NCBI RefSeq assembly: GCF_029537375.1
Contig: NZ_CP120679.1
Coordinates: 4,073,501 to 4,137,500 of the forward strand
Length of the DNA stretch: 64,000 bases
Direction: 5' to 3'
Source of the DNA: Bacillus sp. HSf4
GTDB taxonomy: Bacteria; Bacillota; Bacilli; Bacillales; Bacillaceae
Shown one piece after another: positions 1-8,433 of the stretch (the stretch's first letter is position 1; every line of letters starts with the position of its first letter). Under the pieces are notes generated by a model. That model was not told the origin of the DNA and did not search any database. It saw nothing but the letters and a program-made list of their open reading frames with translations. A program made the position numbers and the translations under genes.

Positions 1-128
1 CCAACAATAATGAGCGGGGCTGCTAACGCAAGGAGTATCCATGAGCCTGAGTGACTGTCTCTAATGACTCCAATGAATATACAAGTACCGATGAGAAAAT
101 ATAATAAAGCACCTAAAAACCAATACAT
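1..128 (-). CDS. Small membrane protein, N-terminal part (cut by window edge)
   Basis: The minus strand reads MYWFLGALLYFLIGTCIFIG..., 42 codons without a stop up to the window edge. The visible part has one hydrophobic helix (about residues 3-21), a short polar loop (RDSHSGS) and the start of a second helix, so this is an integral membrane protein of unknown family. The ATG at 128 is chosen because an AGAGG-type ribosome binding site lies 7 bases upstream; another ATG at 134 sits directly on that site and is less likely. The C-terminus is outside the window, so neither length nor function can be judged. Confidence 0.6.
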   Translation of the reverse strand, partial: MYWFLGALLYFLIGTCIFIGVIRDSHSGSWILLALAAPLIIV

Positions 129-571
129 ATTCATTCCTCTTTTTCTTTACACGTGTTCTTGGATTGACTATTTTTGTTTCGATGCTTGTCTGTTTTTTCG
201 TTCGCATTGCTTAATCGATCAGGGCACTGATTTTTTAACACTTTCTCAGTTCTGATTCCTTTTCTTTTTAATGATAAAATGATGAGATCAATCGATTTCA
301 ATGTTGATCATTCCTTCAATGAATAGTGAGTTCCTCATTATTTTAAATGTAAATTTGGAAAGATAATACGTACATAAAGGCAGAATGTATATGTACGTTT
401 GGGCAATGATCATATGTTGGGAACATCTAATGGTTCAATGCACCTTGGTATTGTTGTGTTCCTTTTCTTCCTATAAAATGATTGGATAAATGTATGTTGC
501 ACGTTCAATGAAATGGGATCGATTTTCATTAGTCTCTTTTCGGTTAAACTGTTAAAGGAAGTGGATGAGGT
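129..571. other. Intergenic region upstream of ydfH
   Basis: No convincing gene lies in these 443 bases, which are AT-rich and separate a minus-strand gene from plus-strand ydfH. The only strong signal is the inverted pair of YdfI-type 12-mers (annotated separately). A weak sigma-A-like promoter could be formed by TTGTTG at 451 and TATAAA at 472 with a short 15-base spacer. Nothing else was recognised. Confidence 0.5.
379..404. promoter_or_regulatory. Inverted YdfI-type binding sites upstream of ydfH
   Basis: GTACGTTTGGGC at 393-404 is the exact reverse complement of GCCCAAACGTAC found before ydfJ. GGCAGAATGTAT at 379-390 is a degenerate copy in the opposite orientation, two bases away, giving a head-to-head pair. 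From memory, the B. subtilis YdfI recognition element is a GCCCRAAYGTAC-like 12-mer. Its place about 170 bases before ydfH suggests autoregulation of ydfHI, which is inference. Confidence 0.6.
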
Positions 572-1795
572 TTGCTGATAAGGAATCCTTTCAAAGAAAA
601 GTACTACTCACATGATAGGCGGGCATTAAATATGCTTGCGCTCAGAGTGCCAGGCCTGGCTTTTATTCTCATGATCTATGTAGCCTCTATCGTGCTGCAA
701 TTTCTGAATGGGAGCTGGTCCATTTTATTGCTTAATGTGTTTACAGTATTGACCGCCATCTTTGTTTTGCTGCATTGGCACTCATATCGCTGGGTTAAGA
801 AAAGGGTGATTCTGTACTTCATAGTACAAGGTCTGATCACTTTTACACTTGCTAATATCATGCCTGGCTTCTTAGTGCTGATCATCATTGGCCTTTATGC
901 ATTTTTGATTGGACAGATTATAGGAATGGCAGACAGAAGAAAGACGTTCCTCATCCTTTATTTATTGCTTCTGCTGTCAATCAATGTAGTATATCAGATT
1001 CACAAAGGTGAATATTTGCATTTTCTTGTCATAGCAGTACCTATTATGATCGTGACTATCACATATGCCGCTACATTTTTTTCCCAAGTCGATGAAAAGA
1101 TAAAAGCGCAGCTGACTCTTGAAAGGCTGGAGCTGGCTCATCAGCAGGTAGAACAGCTGACGCTGCAAAACGAGAGACAGCGTATGGCCCGGGACTTACA
1201 CGATACGCTTGCTCAAGGGCTGGTCAGTTTAAATATGCAGCTGGACGCTATTCATGTTCATCTCGCCAAAGACAACACAGAGAGAGCAAAAGAAATCGTT
1301 CAACAATCTATGAATAGAGTGAAAAGCACATTAGCTGATGCACGTTCAGCGATTGACGATCTGCGCAGCAAATCAGAAGAAATCGGTTTTTTAAAAGAAA
1401 GAATTACCTCATTAATGGATCATTTTCAAGAGTCGACAGGCATGGCTTGTTTTTTAGACTACAGATTAGATCAAGTGCCGGACGTTCGAACAGCTGAAAA
1501 CTGTTATTACATCATTGGAGAATGCATAGCGAATGCAGCAAAGCATGCTGAAGCAGAAACAATCTCGGTATCCATTTGGGACGATGATAAGCAGAGGCTC
1601 CATTTAACTGTCAAGGACAATGGCAAAGGATTTGATGTTGAAAAGGGCAAGAAAAAGAGAGGACATTATGGGCTTCTCGGCATAGAAGAACGCGTCAGAG
1701 CAATGAAAGGCCAATTCAATATAAAGAGTAAAAAATCTATAGGAACACAAATTGAGATTACTGTACCAATTCAGGGAGAGATGCAAAATGAATAA
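572..1795 (+). CDS. ydfH: Sensor histidine kinase YdfH (NarL/LiaS-type)
   Basis: This is the membrane-bound sensor kinase that phosphorylates the response regulator encoded next to it. The 407-residue protein has about six transmembrane helices in residues 25-170, a dimerisation/phosphoacceptor segment RQRMARDLHDTLAQG with the HisKA_3 histidine near residue 210, and a C-terminal ATPase domain with NAAKHAEA and DNGKGF boxes. The length equals that of B. subtilis YdfH, and the order kinase-regulator-MMPL transporter matches ydfHIJ. The start is TTG at 572; a purine-rich AAAGGA lies 12 bases upstream, and no ATG or GTG fits the frame nearby. It overlaps ydfI by 8 bases. The signal sensed is not evident. 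Confidence 0.85.
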   Translation: MLIRNPFKEKYYSHDRRALNMLALRVPGLAFILMIYVASIVLQFLNGSWSILLLNVFTVLTAIFVLLHWHSYRWVKKRVILYFIVQGLITFTLANIMPGFLVLIIIGLYAFLIGQIIGMADRRKTFLILYLLLLLSINVVYQIHKGEYLHFLVIAVPIMIVTITYAATFFSQVDEKIKAQLTLERLELAHQQVEQLTLQNERQRMARDLHDTLAQGLVSLNMQLDAIHVHLAKDNTERAKEIVQQSMNRVKSTLADARSAIDDLRSKSEEIGFLKERITSLMDHFQESTGMACFLDYRLDQVPDVRTAENCYYIIGECIANAAKHAEAETISVSIWDDDKQRLHLTVKDNGKGFDVEKGKKKRGHYGLLGIEERVRAMKGQFNIKSKKSIGTQIEITVPIQGEMQNE

Positions 1796-2426
1796 GGTTT
1801 TAATCGTTGATGACCATCTTGTCGTGAGGGAAGGTCTGAAGCTTTTAATTGAAACGAATGATCACTACATCATCATAGGAGAGGCAGAAAATGGCAAAGC
1901 GGCAGTCCGCCTTGCAGATGAATTAAAACCGGATATTATTCTCATGGATTTGTATATGCCAGAGATGAGCGGGTTAGAAGCCATTAAACTAATAAAAGAA
2001 AAACACGACATCCCCATCATTATTTTGACTACGTATAATGAAGATCACTTAATGATCGAAGGAATTGAATTAGGGGCGAAAGGATATCTATTGAAGGATA
2101 CAAGTTCAGAAACCCTTTTTCATACGATGGATGCAGCAATAAGAGGAAACGTGCTATTGCAGCCTGATATCTTAAAACGTCTGCAAGAAATCCAATTAGA
2201 GCGGATGAAGAAGCAGCACAGTGATACGCAGCTGACAGAAAAGGAAGTCATTGTTCTAAAAGCCATTGCCAAAGGGCTTAAAAGCAAAGCGATTGCCTTT
2301 GATTTGGGTGTCTCTGAGCGAACAGTAAAGTCTAGACTAACGTCCATTTACAATAAATTAGGCGCGAATTCAAGAACTGAAGCAGTGACGATTGCCATGC
2401 AAAGAGGTATTCTGACATTAGACTAA
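1788..2426 (+). CDS. ydfI: Response regulator YdfI (NarL/FixJ family)
   Basis: DNA-binding regulator of the YdfHI two-component system, expected to activate ydfJ. The 212-residue protein has a receiver domain (KVLIVDDH at the N-terminus, phosphoacceptor Asp about residue 54 in LMDLYMP, conserved Thr in ILTTYNED and Lys in GYLLKDT) and a C-terminal LuxR-type helix-turn-helix (LTEKEVIVLKAIAKGLKSK). The start at 1788 is preceded by AGGGAGAG and overlaps the end of ydfH, indicating coupled translation; an upstream in-frame start at 1752 would only add 12 unlikely residues. Candidate binding repeats lie directly downstream, before ydfJ, and also upstream of ydfH. Confidence 0.88.
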   Translation: MNKVLIVDDHLVVREGLKLLIETNDHYIIIGEAENGKAAVRLADELKPDIILMDLYMPEMSGLEAIKLIKEKHDIPIIILTTYNEDHLMIEGIELGAKGYLLKDTSSETLFHTMDAAIRGNVLLQPDILKRLQEIQLERMKKQHSDTQLTEKEVIVLKAIAKGLKSKAIAFDLGVSERTVKSRLTSIYNKLGANSRTEAVTIAMQRGILTLD

Positions 2427-2446
2427 TAATATCAAATTTGAAATTT

Positions 2447-2472
2447 GCCCAAACGTACATGTCCGAATGTAC
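2447..2472 (+). promoter_or_regulatory. Tandem YdfI-type 12-mers upstream of ydfJ
   Basis: GCCCAAACGTAC (2447-2458) and GTCCGAATGTAC (2461-2472) form a direct repeat with 14-base period; the second differs from a GCCCRAAYGTAC consensus at one base. They lie about 75-100 bases before the ydfJ start. The consensus is recalled from work on B. subtilis YdfI; the sequence repeats themselves are seen directly. The same bases form the hairpin of a terminator for ydfHI. Confidence 0.7.
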
Positions 2473-2481
2473 GTTTTTTTT
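2452..2481 (+). terminator. Rho-independent terminator after ydfI, overlapping the YdfI sites
   Basis: AACGTACAT (2452-2460) pairs perfectly with ATGTACGTT (2467-2475) around a 6-base loop, followed by an uninterrupted T run to 2481. The two stem arms are parts of the two YdfI-type repeats. Confidence 0.7.
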
Positions 2482-2543
2482 ATTTCATTGTCCACTACAA
2501 TGAGAAGGAATATGATCAAGCAATGTGTTGAAAGGAGATTATC

Positions 2544-4718
2544 ATGTCAAAAATGTTATATAAATTAGGAGGATGGGTTGCTCGCAATCGCTTAAAAGTT
2601 ATATGCGCGTGGATCGTTGTGTTAGTTGCATCGATAGGCCTTGCAACCACATTAAAACCAAGTTTTTCTGAGGATATGTCCATACCTGACACACCTTCGG
2701 AAAAAGCGATGGATGTCATTCAAAAAGAATTTCCTCACGGCCCTGATAAAGGGAGCATACGGGTGATTTTCGGTGCTGAAGATGGAGAGAAACTGACTGC
2801 AGAGTCAGCCAAAAAAGCAATCGAAAATACGTTAAAGGAAATCGATAAAGATGGTTCTGTTGACTCGATTGCAAGTCCTTTTGTGACAGGAACAATCGCG
2901 AAAGATGGCACAGTTGCCTATGCTGATATCAAGTATAAAACATCAGCAGATGATATAAAAGATGACTCTATCAAACACTTAAAAGACAGTTTGAAAGTGG
3001 CTGATGACGAGGGATTGCAAACGGAGCTAAGCGGAGATGTACCGGGAGCTGAGATGGAGATAGGCGGTATCTCTGAAATTGTCGGCATTATTTTGGCCTT
3101 TGTCGTTTTGGCCATTACGTTTGGCTCTTTATTAATAGCAGGTTTGCCGATTTTAACAGCACTGATTGGATTAGGTGTAAGTATTGGACTCGTTTTGATT
3201 GGGACACAAGTATTCGATATTGCTTCCGTCAGTCTTTCATTGGCCGGAATGATCGGCCTTACAGTTGGGATTGATTATGCTTTATTTATTTTTACGAAGC
3301 ACCGCCAGTTTTTAGGCGAAGGTATACAAAAAAATGAATCCATTGCGAGAGCTGCAGGAACAGCTGGGAGTGCAGTCGTTTTTGCCGGACTTACTGTTAT
3401 CGTCGCACTTTGCGGATTGACTGTCGTTAACATTCCTTTTATGTCTGCAATGGGGCTGACAGCAGGGCTTAGTGTACTGATGGCTGTTCTCGCTTCCATC
3501 ACGCTTGTGCCTGCCGTCTTGTCGATAGCGGGGAAACGGATGGTTCCGAAAGCAAACAAGAACAAAGAAAAACAAAGCGCTGAAACAAATGGCTGGGGAC
3601 GCTTTGTCACAAAAAATCCTATCATGCTAAGTGTATGCAGCATTCTTATTTTGCTCGTTATTAGTATCCCATCTATGCATTTGGAGCTGGGCTTGCCTGA
3701 TGCAGGGATGAAAGCGAAGGATAATCCAGATCGCCGGGCTTATGACTTGCTTGCCGACGGTTTTGGAGAAGGATTTAATGGTCAATTAACAATCGTAGCG
3801 GATGCCAGAAGTGTGACAGAAAATAAAGCGGAAGCCTTCGCAGACGCAGTGAAAGAAATAAAGGAACTAGACCATGTAGCGAGTGTCACTCCTGCAATGC
3901 CTAATAAAAAAGGGAACTTTGCCATCATTACGGTCGTTCCTGAAACAGGTCCAAATGATGCAGCAACGAAGGATTTGGTAAAAGATGTACGCAGCTTATC
4001 AGATAAAAATGGGATAGATTTGCTCGTCACTGGATCGACCGCAGTGAATATTGATATTTCAGATCGCCTTAATGATGCGATACCGGTGTTTGCTGTACTC
4101 ATTGTTGGTTTTGCGTTTGTATTGCTGACAATCGTATTCCGTTCGTTGCTTGTGCCTCTTGTCGCGGTTGCAGGTTTCATTTTGACGATGACAGCCACTC
4201 TTGGAGTCTGTGTATTTGTCTTACAAGACGGAAATCTCATCGACTTGTTCCAAATACCTGAAAAAGGACCGATACTCGCCTTCCTGCCGATTTTATCCAT
4301 TGGGATTCTGTTCGGATTAGCGATGGATTATCAAGTATTCCTTGTAAGCAGAATGCGCGAAGAATATGTGAGAACAAAGAATCCAGTACAAGCGATTCAA
4401 GCTGGATTAAAACACAGCGGTCCTGTTGTCACCGCAGCCGGCCTGATCATGATATTCGTTTTTGCAGGATTTATCTTTGCTGGTGAAGCTTCTATTAAAG
4501 CCAACGGGTTGGCTCTTTCCTTTGGTGTGCTCTTTGATGCATTTATTGTACGAATGACACTGATTCCAAGTCTGATGAAGCTGATGGGGAATGCAGCCTG
4601 GTATTTGCCAAAATGGCTGGACAAGATGATTCCGAATGTAGACATAGAAGGACATCAACTCACGAAGGAAATACAGCCAGAAATCGATTATGAACAAAAG
4701 AAACAAATCAGTATGTAA
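2544..4718 (+). CDS. ydfJ: RND/MMPL-family membrane transporter YdfJ
   Basis: Large MMPL-type exporter (724 residues, same length as B. subtilis YdfJ), presumed to move hydrophobic compounds or lipids out using the proton gradient; the substrate is unknown. It shows the duplicated architecture of the family: one N-terminal helix (about 13-35), an extracytoplasmic domain (about 36-175), a helix block with GLTVGIDYALFIFTKHRQ, a second helix (about 360) and external domain, and a second block with GLAMDYQVFLVSRMREEY, the paired G-x-x-x-DY signatures. The start has AAAGGAGATTATC before ATG. It follows ydfHI with the YdfI sites between, and ends before a strong terminator. Confidence 0.88.
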   Translation: MSKMLYKLGGWVARNRLKVICAWIVVLVASIGLATTLKPSFSEDMSIPDTPSEKAMDVIQKEFPHGPDKGSIRVIFGAEDGEKLTAESAKKAIENTLKEIDKDGSVDSIASPFVTGTIAKDGTVAYADIKYKTSADDIKDDSIKHLKDSLKVADDEGLQTELSGDVPGAEMEIGGISEIVGIILAFVVLAITFGSLLIAGLPILTALIGLGVSIGLVLIGTQVFDIASVSLSLAGMIGLTVGIDYALFIFTKHRQFLGEGIQKNESIARAAGTAGSAVVFAGLTVIVALCGLTVVNIPFMSAMGLTAGLSVLMAVLASITLVPAVLSIAGKRMVPKANKNKEKQSAETNGWGRFVTKNPIMLSVCSILILLVISIPSMHLELGLPDAGMKAKDNPDRRAYDLLADGFGEGFNGQLTIVADARSVTENKAEAFADAVKEIKELDHVASVTPAMPNKKGNFAIITVVPETGPNDAATKDLVKDVRSLSDKNGIDLLVTGSTAVNIDISDRLNDAIPVFAVLIVGFAFVLLTIVFRSLLVPLVAVAGFILTMTATLGVCVFVLQDGNLIDLFQIPEKGPILAFLPILSIGILFGLAMDYQVFLVSRMREEYVRTKNPVQAIQAGLKHSGPVVTAAGLIMIFVFAGFIFAGEASIKANGLALSFGVLFDAFIVRMTLIPSLMKLMGNAAWYLPKWLDKMIPNVDIEGHQLTKEIQPEIDYEQKKQISM

Positions 4719-4721
4719 TAG

Positions 4722-4752
4722 AAAGCAGATCTTTTACGAGATCTGCTTTTTT
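4722..4752 (+). terminator. Terminator after ydfJ
   Basis: AAAGCAGATCT (4722-4732) and AGATCTGCTTT (4739-4749) form an 11-bp stem with a 6-base loop, followed by more T residues. Confidence 0.9.
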
Positions 4753-4834
4753 GCTTCATATTCCTGATCATGCTGTGAACGATTCTATAGCCGTAATTAG
4801 AAGATAAAGTCGGCAGGTAAAAAAGGAGACACTT

Positions 4835-5048
4835 ATGGCGCAATCACTCATTTTCGATATGAATGGAATTTTGTTTCAAATTGATCAAATTTTAGAATGA
4901 TCATTAGTTGATGCTTTCGATTTTGTCTCACTTGGCCAATGGGATACGGCCACCCCTATATGGACGTTTATTTATAGAAAAGGTTATCGCTAATATCAGC
5001 CATGGAAAAGGCGCATTATATCCTCACCTTGAGGATCATGCAGGATCT
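4835..5048 (+). pseudogene. Remnant of a HAD-superfamily hydrolase
   Basis: After a good ribosome binding site (AAAAAGGAGACACTT) an ATG opens MAQSLIFDMNGILFQ, the HAD motif I neighbourhood (FDxDGxLF) with the second Asp replaced by Asn, then a TGA at 4898. The same frame continues with SLVDAFDFVSLGQWDTATPI until a TAA at 4991, and homology-like text resumes in the next frame with ISHGKGALYPHLED, which resembles the GxGALYP region of such phosphatases. Hence a stop, a frameshift and large deletions have reduced a gene of probably more than 200 codons to about 210 bases. The catalytic nucleophile neighbour is lost and most of the fold is absent. The 3' end runs into the convergent ywaF gene. 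Confidence 0.65.
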
Positions 5049-5776
5049 TTTTTTTCTCTCACCTTCCCGGCGATCCAAAACGGCAAATAGAGAAGATAGA
5101 AGAAGACAATCGTGACCGCTTCAGCTGATAAAAGATACCATGGCCATGGCCCGAGCACATCTAACAGCGATGCTCCGCCGCCGGGCTTCTTCATCATGTA
5201 CATATAGTTCGAGTTCAGCAAACGGTTGATCAAAAAAATGAGAGCGCCATAAACATTGACAAGAAGAAACGTGACCCAGAGAGAGCGGACCGTCGGCTTA
5301 TACTTTTCGGCTGCTATCATCAGGAGGCAGGCGAGAACGACGATTCCGTGGGAAATAAAAAATTCAAAAAAGCGGAAATGGGGAAATCCGTACCTTCCTA
5401 AGTCAGGCGTCAGTATGGCCTGCAAAGCGCTGCCCAAACCGGCAAAATAAAGAAATTTAAACAAATTGAGGTTTTTCGTTATTAACAGAATGATGATGAG
5501 ATAAACTGAAAGATCGCTTAAATGAAGCGGCAAACAATAGCGAGGCGTCCATGATCTCACAAAAATGAACCAGGAGTGGTAACTGATTTCTGAAATCACG
5601 AGAACCGTCACAAAGCCATAGCGAATCAACCGGTTGATTTCGGGCTTTTGCAGCGTCTTCCGAAATACGAACAGACAAACGCCAAGCGCCGCAATCACCA
5701 GTAAAGTCAGAATATGTGAAGTTGAAAAAAGCTCAAAAGACCCGAGCCGATAATCTTTTTGAAAATATGCCTCCAT
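5036..5776 (-). CDS. ywaF: YwaF-type integral membrane protein (TIGR02206 family)
   Basis: A 246-residue protein that is nearly all membrane: about six or seven hydrophobic helices, with a conserved-looking WFIFVRSWTPRYCLPLHLSDLSVYL segment in the centre, typical of the YwaF/TIGR02206 family. The function is unknown. ATG at 5776 is preferred because AGGTG lies 7 bases upstream; a TTG two codons further out (5782) lies too close to that site. In B. subtilis ywaF lies in the same chromosomal neighbourhood as ywaC-ywaD and dlt, which fits this window. The stop overlaps the degraded HAD gene convergently. Symbol by similarity and synteny only. Confidence 0.7.
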   Translation of the reverse strand: MEAYFQKDYRLGSFELFSTSHILTLLVIAALGVCLFVFRKTLQKPEINRLIRYGFVTVLVISEISYHSWFIFVRSWTPRYCLPLHLSDLSVYLIIILLITKNLNLFKFLYFAGLGSALQAILTPDLGRYGFPHFRFFEFFISHGIVVLACLLMIAAEKYKPTVRSLWVTFLLVNVYGALIFLINRLLNSNYMYMMKKPGGGASLLDVLGPWPWYLLSAEAVTIVFFYLLYLPFWIAGKVREKKDPA

Positions 5777-5858
5777 CCTCAAACACCTGTTTCATCAAAA
5801 TATTTTAATGGTTAGTTTGCGACATGCCTCGATTATTATTCATCAAAAACTTAAAAAA

Positions 5859-5880
5859 GGTGGCCGAAAATCCGGCCACC
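5859..5880 (-). terminator. Terminator of the galactonate operon
   Basis: On the minus strand GGTGGCCG and CGGCCACC form an 8-bp stem with a 6-base loop followed by TTTTTT, directly after the dgoT stop codon. Confidence 0.85.
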
Positions 5881-5892
5881 CTTACAAGAACG

Positions 5893-7224
5893 TTATATTG
5901 AAAGATCACGGTTTTCAACAGCATCCCCTTTGATTTCGATGCGCTCGACTTTTCCAACCAGAAAGATGTAGGACAGGGCGCCGCAAAAGGCAAGAATGCC
6001 GATAAAGACAAGCGCGGGCGCAAAGCTGCCGCCATCAGCCAGGAAACCGATCACAATCGGAACGATAACCGACGCGAGGCTGCCGACAAAATTAAATACT
6101 CCGCCCGTCAGCCCGATCAGATGCTTGGGCGCCAGAGACGACACCAGCACCCAAGTGATCGAGGCCAGTCCATTCCCAAAAAAGGCAAGCGTCATAAATA
6201 AAATGACCAAGGATGTTTGATTGACATAATTGGCGCCGATGATCGAAACGGACAGAAACAACCCCGTGATGATCGGTGTTTTACGGGCAACTCCGGCGGA
6301 CACACCTCTTTTGATCAGGAAATCGGACAGAAAACCGGACAACAGAACTCCTATAAATGCCGCCAAAAAAGGAAGCGATGCAAGAAAACCGGATTGCAGG
6401 AAGCCAAGCCCCCTGTATTTCACAAGGTATGTCGGAAACCATGTCAGGAAAAACCACAGCGTCGAGTTAACGGCGAACTGGCCGATATAAATCCCCCACA
6501 GCTTCCGCCGGCTTGTCACTTGTTTGAAATGCTCCCAGGTCAACGCCGTTTTTTCCTCCTTGGCAGACTGACTCCGACGGACAAGCCCGCCGCCTTTTTC
6601 AATGTGGTCCAGTTCAGCCTTGTTTACCTTAGGGTGCCGCTCTGGATCTCGATAAAAGATGTACCATACCACACCCCAAATGATACCGACCGCCCCCGTG
6701 ACAATAAACAAGCCGCGCCAGCCGACGACATGCTGAATCGCACTGAGCGCCGGCGTCAAAAACGCAAGACCGGCAAATTGCCCCGATGTATAAAAAGCAA
6801 TCGCGGAAGCTCTTTCCTGATCGGGAAACCATGAAGTGACCACCCGGTTATTCGTTGGAAACGCGGGCGCCTCAAACGCACCTGTCGCGAGTCGCAGGCC
6901 GAATAACGAACCAAACCCCCGGACAAAGCCCTGCAGCAATGTCGCAAGCGACCAAGTGATCAAACTAAGGCTGTAAACAAGCCGCGGGCCAAAACGGTCG
7001 ACAAGCCCGCCGCCCGGAATTTGCAGCGCACAATATGCCCAGCCGAATGCCGAAAAGATCAATCCCAGCTGAACCGCGGACAAATTCAAATCATCACCGA
7101 TCGCAGAGGCTGCCACAGAGATATTGCTTCGATCCATATAATTGATCACAACACAAACGAAAATAAACAATAATACCTGCACACGAACCTTTGTCGGCTT
7201 CTCTTTCATATTTGCTGCTTTCAT
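5893..7224 (-). CDS. dgoT: MFS transporter, D-galactonate/hexuronate type (DgoT-like)
   Basis: Sugar-acid:proton symporter of the anion:cation symporter branch of the major facilitator superfamily, 443 residues with about twelve helices. The N-terminal stretch VINYMDRSNISVAASAI with the DRSN element and the following LSAVQLGLIFSAFGWAY are characteristic of the ExuT/GudP/DgoT branch. As last gene of an operon for D-galactonate breakdown, its likely substrate is D-galactonate, though related transporters also carry glucarate or hexuronates. GGAGAGGGG precedes the ATG at 7224. A cre-like site sits between it and dgoD, so it may also have separate catabolite control. Confidence 0.8.
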   Translation of the reverse strand: MKAANMKEKPTKVRVQVLLFIFVCVVINYMDRSNISVAASAIGDDLNLSAVQLGLIFSAFGWAYCALQIPGGGLVDRFGPRLVYSLSLITWSLATLLQGFVRGFGSLFGLRLATGAFEAPAFPTNNRVVTSWFPDQERASAIAFYTSGQFAGLAFLTPALSAIQHVVGWRGLFIVTGAVGIIWGVVWYIFYRDPERHPKVNKAELDHIEKGGGLVRRSQSAKEEKTALTWEHFKQVTSRRKLWGIYIGQFAVNSTLWFFLTWFPTYLVKYRGLGFLQSGFLASLPFLAAFIGVLLSGFLSDFLIKRGVSAGVARKTPIITGLFLSVSIIGANYVNQTSLVILFMTLAFFGNGLASITWVLVSSLAPKHLIGLTGGVFNFVGSLASVIVPIVIGFLADGGSFAPALVFIGILAFCGALSYIFLVGKVERIEIKGDAVENRDLSI

Positions 7225-7266
7225 GATTGGCCCCTCTCCTTCTCAATCATTTGTTTCACGAACATA

Positions 7267-7280
7267 TGAAAACGGTATCA
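7267..7280. promoter_or_regulatory. Catabolite-responsive element (cre) between dgoD and dgoT
   Basis: TGAAAACGGTATCA fits the TGWAANCGNTNWCA consensus for CcpA at every defined position. It starts just after the dgoD stop codon and 43 bases before the dgoT start, so CcpA would block elongation into, or initiation at, the transporter gene. Confidence 0.6.
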
Positions 7281-7284
7281 TTTT

Positions 7285-8433
7285 TTACCATTCTGCCACG
7301 CTTCCGTCTCTGTGCCGCCAGACGGGGTTGCGCCAGCTGTGTCCGATTTCAGCCATTTTTCTGACGTGTCTCTCATTGATTTCAACGCCAAGGCCGGGGC
7401 CGTCTGGAATCCGGACATAGCCGTCTTTATAGAAAAACACCTCTTGATCGACAATATAATCGAGCAAATCCGTGCCTTTGTTGTAATGAATCCCTAAGCT
7501 CTGTTCCTGAATAAACGCATTGTGGCATGTTGCATCAACCTGGAGGCATGCCGCCAGGGCGATCGGGCCCAGCGGACAATGAGGGGCAGCCGCGACATCA
7601 AATGCTTCCGCCATCGACAGGATTTTTTTACATTCGGTAATTCCGCCGGCGTGTGACAAATCAGGTTGAATGATATCCACAAAACCGTCAGTCAGAAGGT
7701 TTTTAAACTGCCACTTTGAAAACATCCGTTCACCGGTTGCAATCGGAATCGAGACGAGGTTTGCGATATCGCGGAGCGCTTCGTTGTTTTCCGGCAAGAC
7801 GGGCTCTTCGATAAACATCGGCCGAAAAGACTCAAGCTCCTTTGCCAGCATTTTCGCCATCGGCTTATGCACCCTGCCGTGAAAATCGATGCCGATGCCG
7901 ATATAAGGTCCGACCGCCTCTCTGACAGCCGCGATCCTTTCGATCACCTGATCGATTTTTTCATGCGAATCGATGTATTGCAGCTCCTCTGTGCCATTCA
8001 TTTTGACGGCTGTAAAACCTTTGTCGACCACCTGTTTTGCGGCGAGGCCGACGTCTTGAGGGCGGTCTCCGCCAATCCATGAATAGACTTTGATCGATTC
8101 CCTGCTCTTCCCTCCGAGCAGCTGGTGCACGGGCGCATTGTAAAACTTGCCCTTGATATCCCAAAGCGCCTGATCGATGCCTGCAATCGCGCTCATCAAA
8201 ATCGGTCCGCCTCGATAAAACCCGCCTCTGTACATCACATTCCAGTGGTCTTCAATGTTCATCGGGTCTTTGCCGATTAAATATTCCATTAATTCGCCTA
8301 CGGCTGCTTTTACCGTCGCAGCTTTGCCCTCAATCACAGGCTCTCCCCAGCCGCTGATGCCTTCATCCGTTTCAATTTTCAAAAACAGCCAGCGCGGCGG
8401 TATTTGAAAACATTCGAACCCTGTTATTTTCAT
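7285..8433 (-). CDS. dgoD: D-galactonate dehydratase
   Basis: Enolase-superfamily dehydratase converting D-galactonate to 2-dehydro-3-deoxy-D-galactonate. The 382-residue protein closely resembles E. coli DgoD: the N-terminus has [20 protein letters not shown], and [20 protein letters not shown] follows in the capping/barrel junction. The barrel contains the expected Mg ligands in GIDFHGR, FIEEPV and ATGERM, and the catalytic His region [12 protein letters not shown]. The start overlaps the stop of the aldolase gene in an ATGA arrangement. Related mandelate racemase-like enzymes can act on other acid sugars, but the operon context supports galactonate. Confidence 0.9.
   Translation of the reverse strand: MKITGFECFQIPPRWLFLKIETDEGISGWGEPVIEGKAATVKAAVGELMEYLIGKDPMNIEDHWNVMYRGGFYRGGPILMSAIAGIDQALWDIKGKFYNAPVHQLLGGKSRESIKVYSWIGGDRPQDVGLAAKQVVDKGFTAVKMNGTEELQYIDSHEKIDQVIERIAAVREAVGPYIGIGIDFHGRVHKPMAKMLAKELESFRPMFIEEPVLPENNEALRDIANLVSIPIATGERMFSKWQFKNLLTDGFVDIIQPDLSHAGGITECKKILSMAEAFDVAAAPHCPLGPIALAACLQVDATCHNAFIQEQSLGIHYNKGTDLLDYIVDQEVFFYKDGYVRIPDGPGLGVEINERHVRKMAEIGHSWRNPVWRHRDGSVAEW

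Noticed and set aside
2512..2719. Possible second regulatory gene opposite the start of ydfJ
   Set aside because: Only 67 codons, antisense, no ribosome site; the intergenic signals fit the YdfI system.
3275..4300. Two minus-strand frames of 122 and 172 codons
   Set aside because: Antisense to ydfJ, with no ribosome site and low-complexity Ser/Thr composition.
6217..6834. Open frame of 205 codons on the plus strand
   Set aside because: It lies wholly opposite dgoT, is rich in Arg/Gln/Pro and lacks a ribosome site; a shadow of GC-rich codons.
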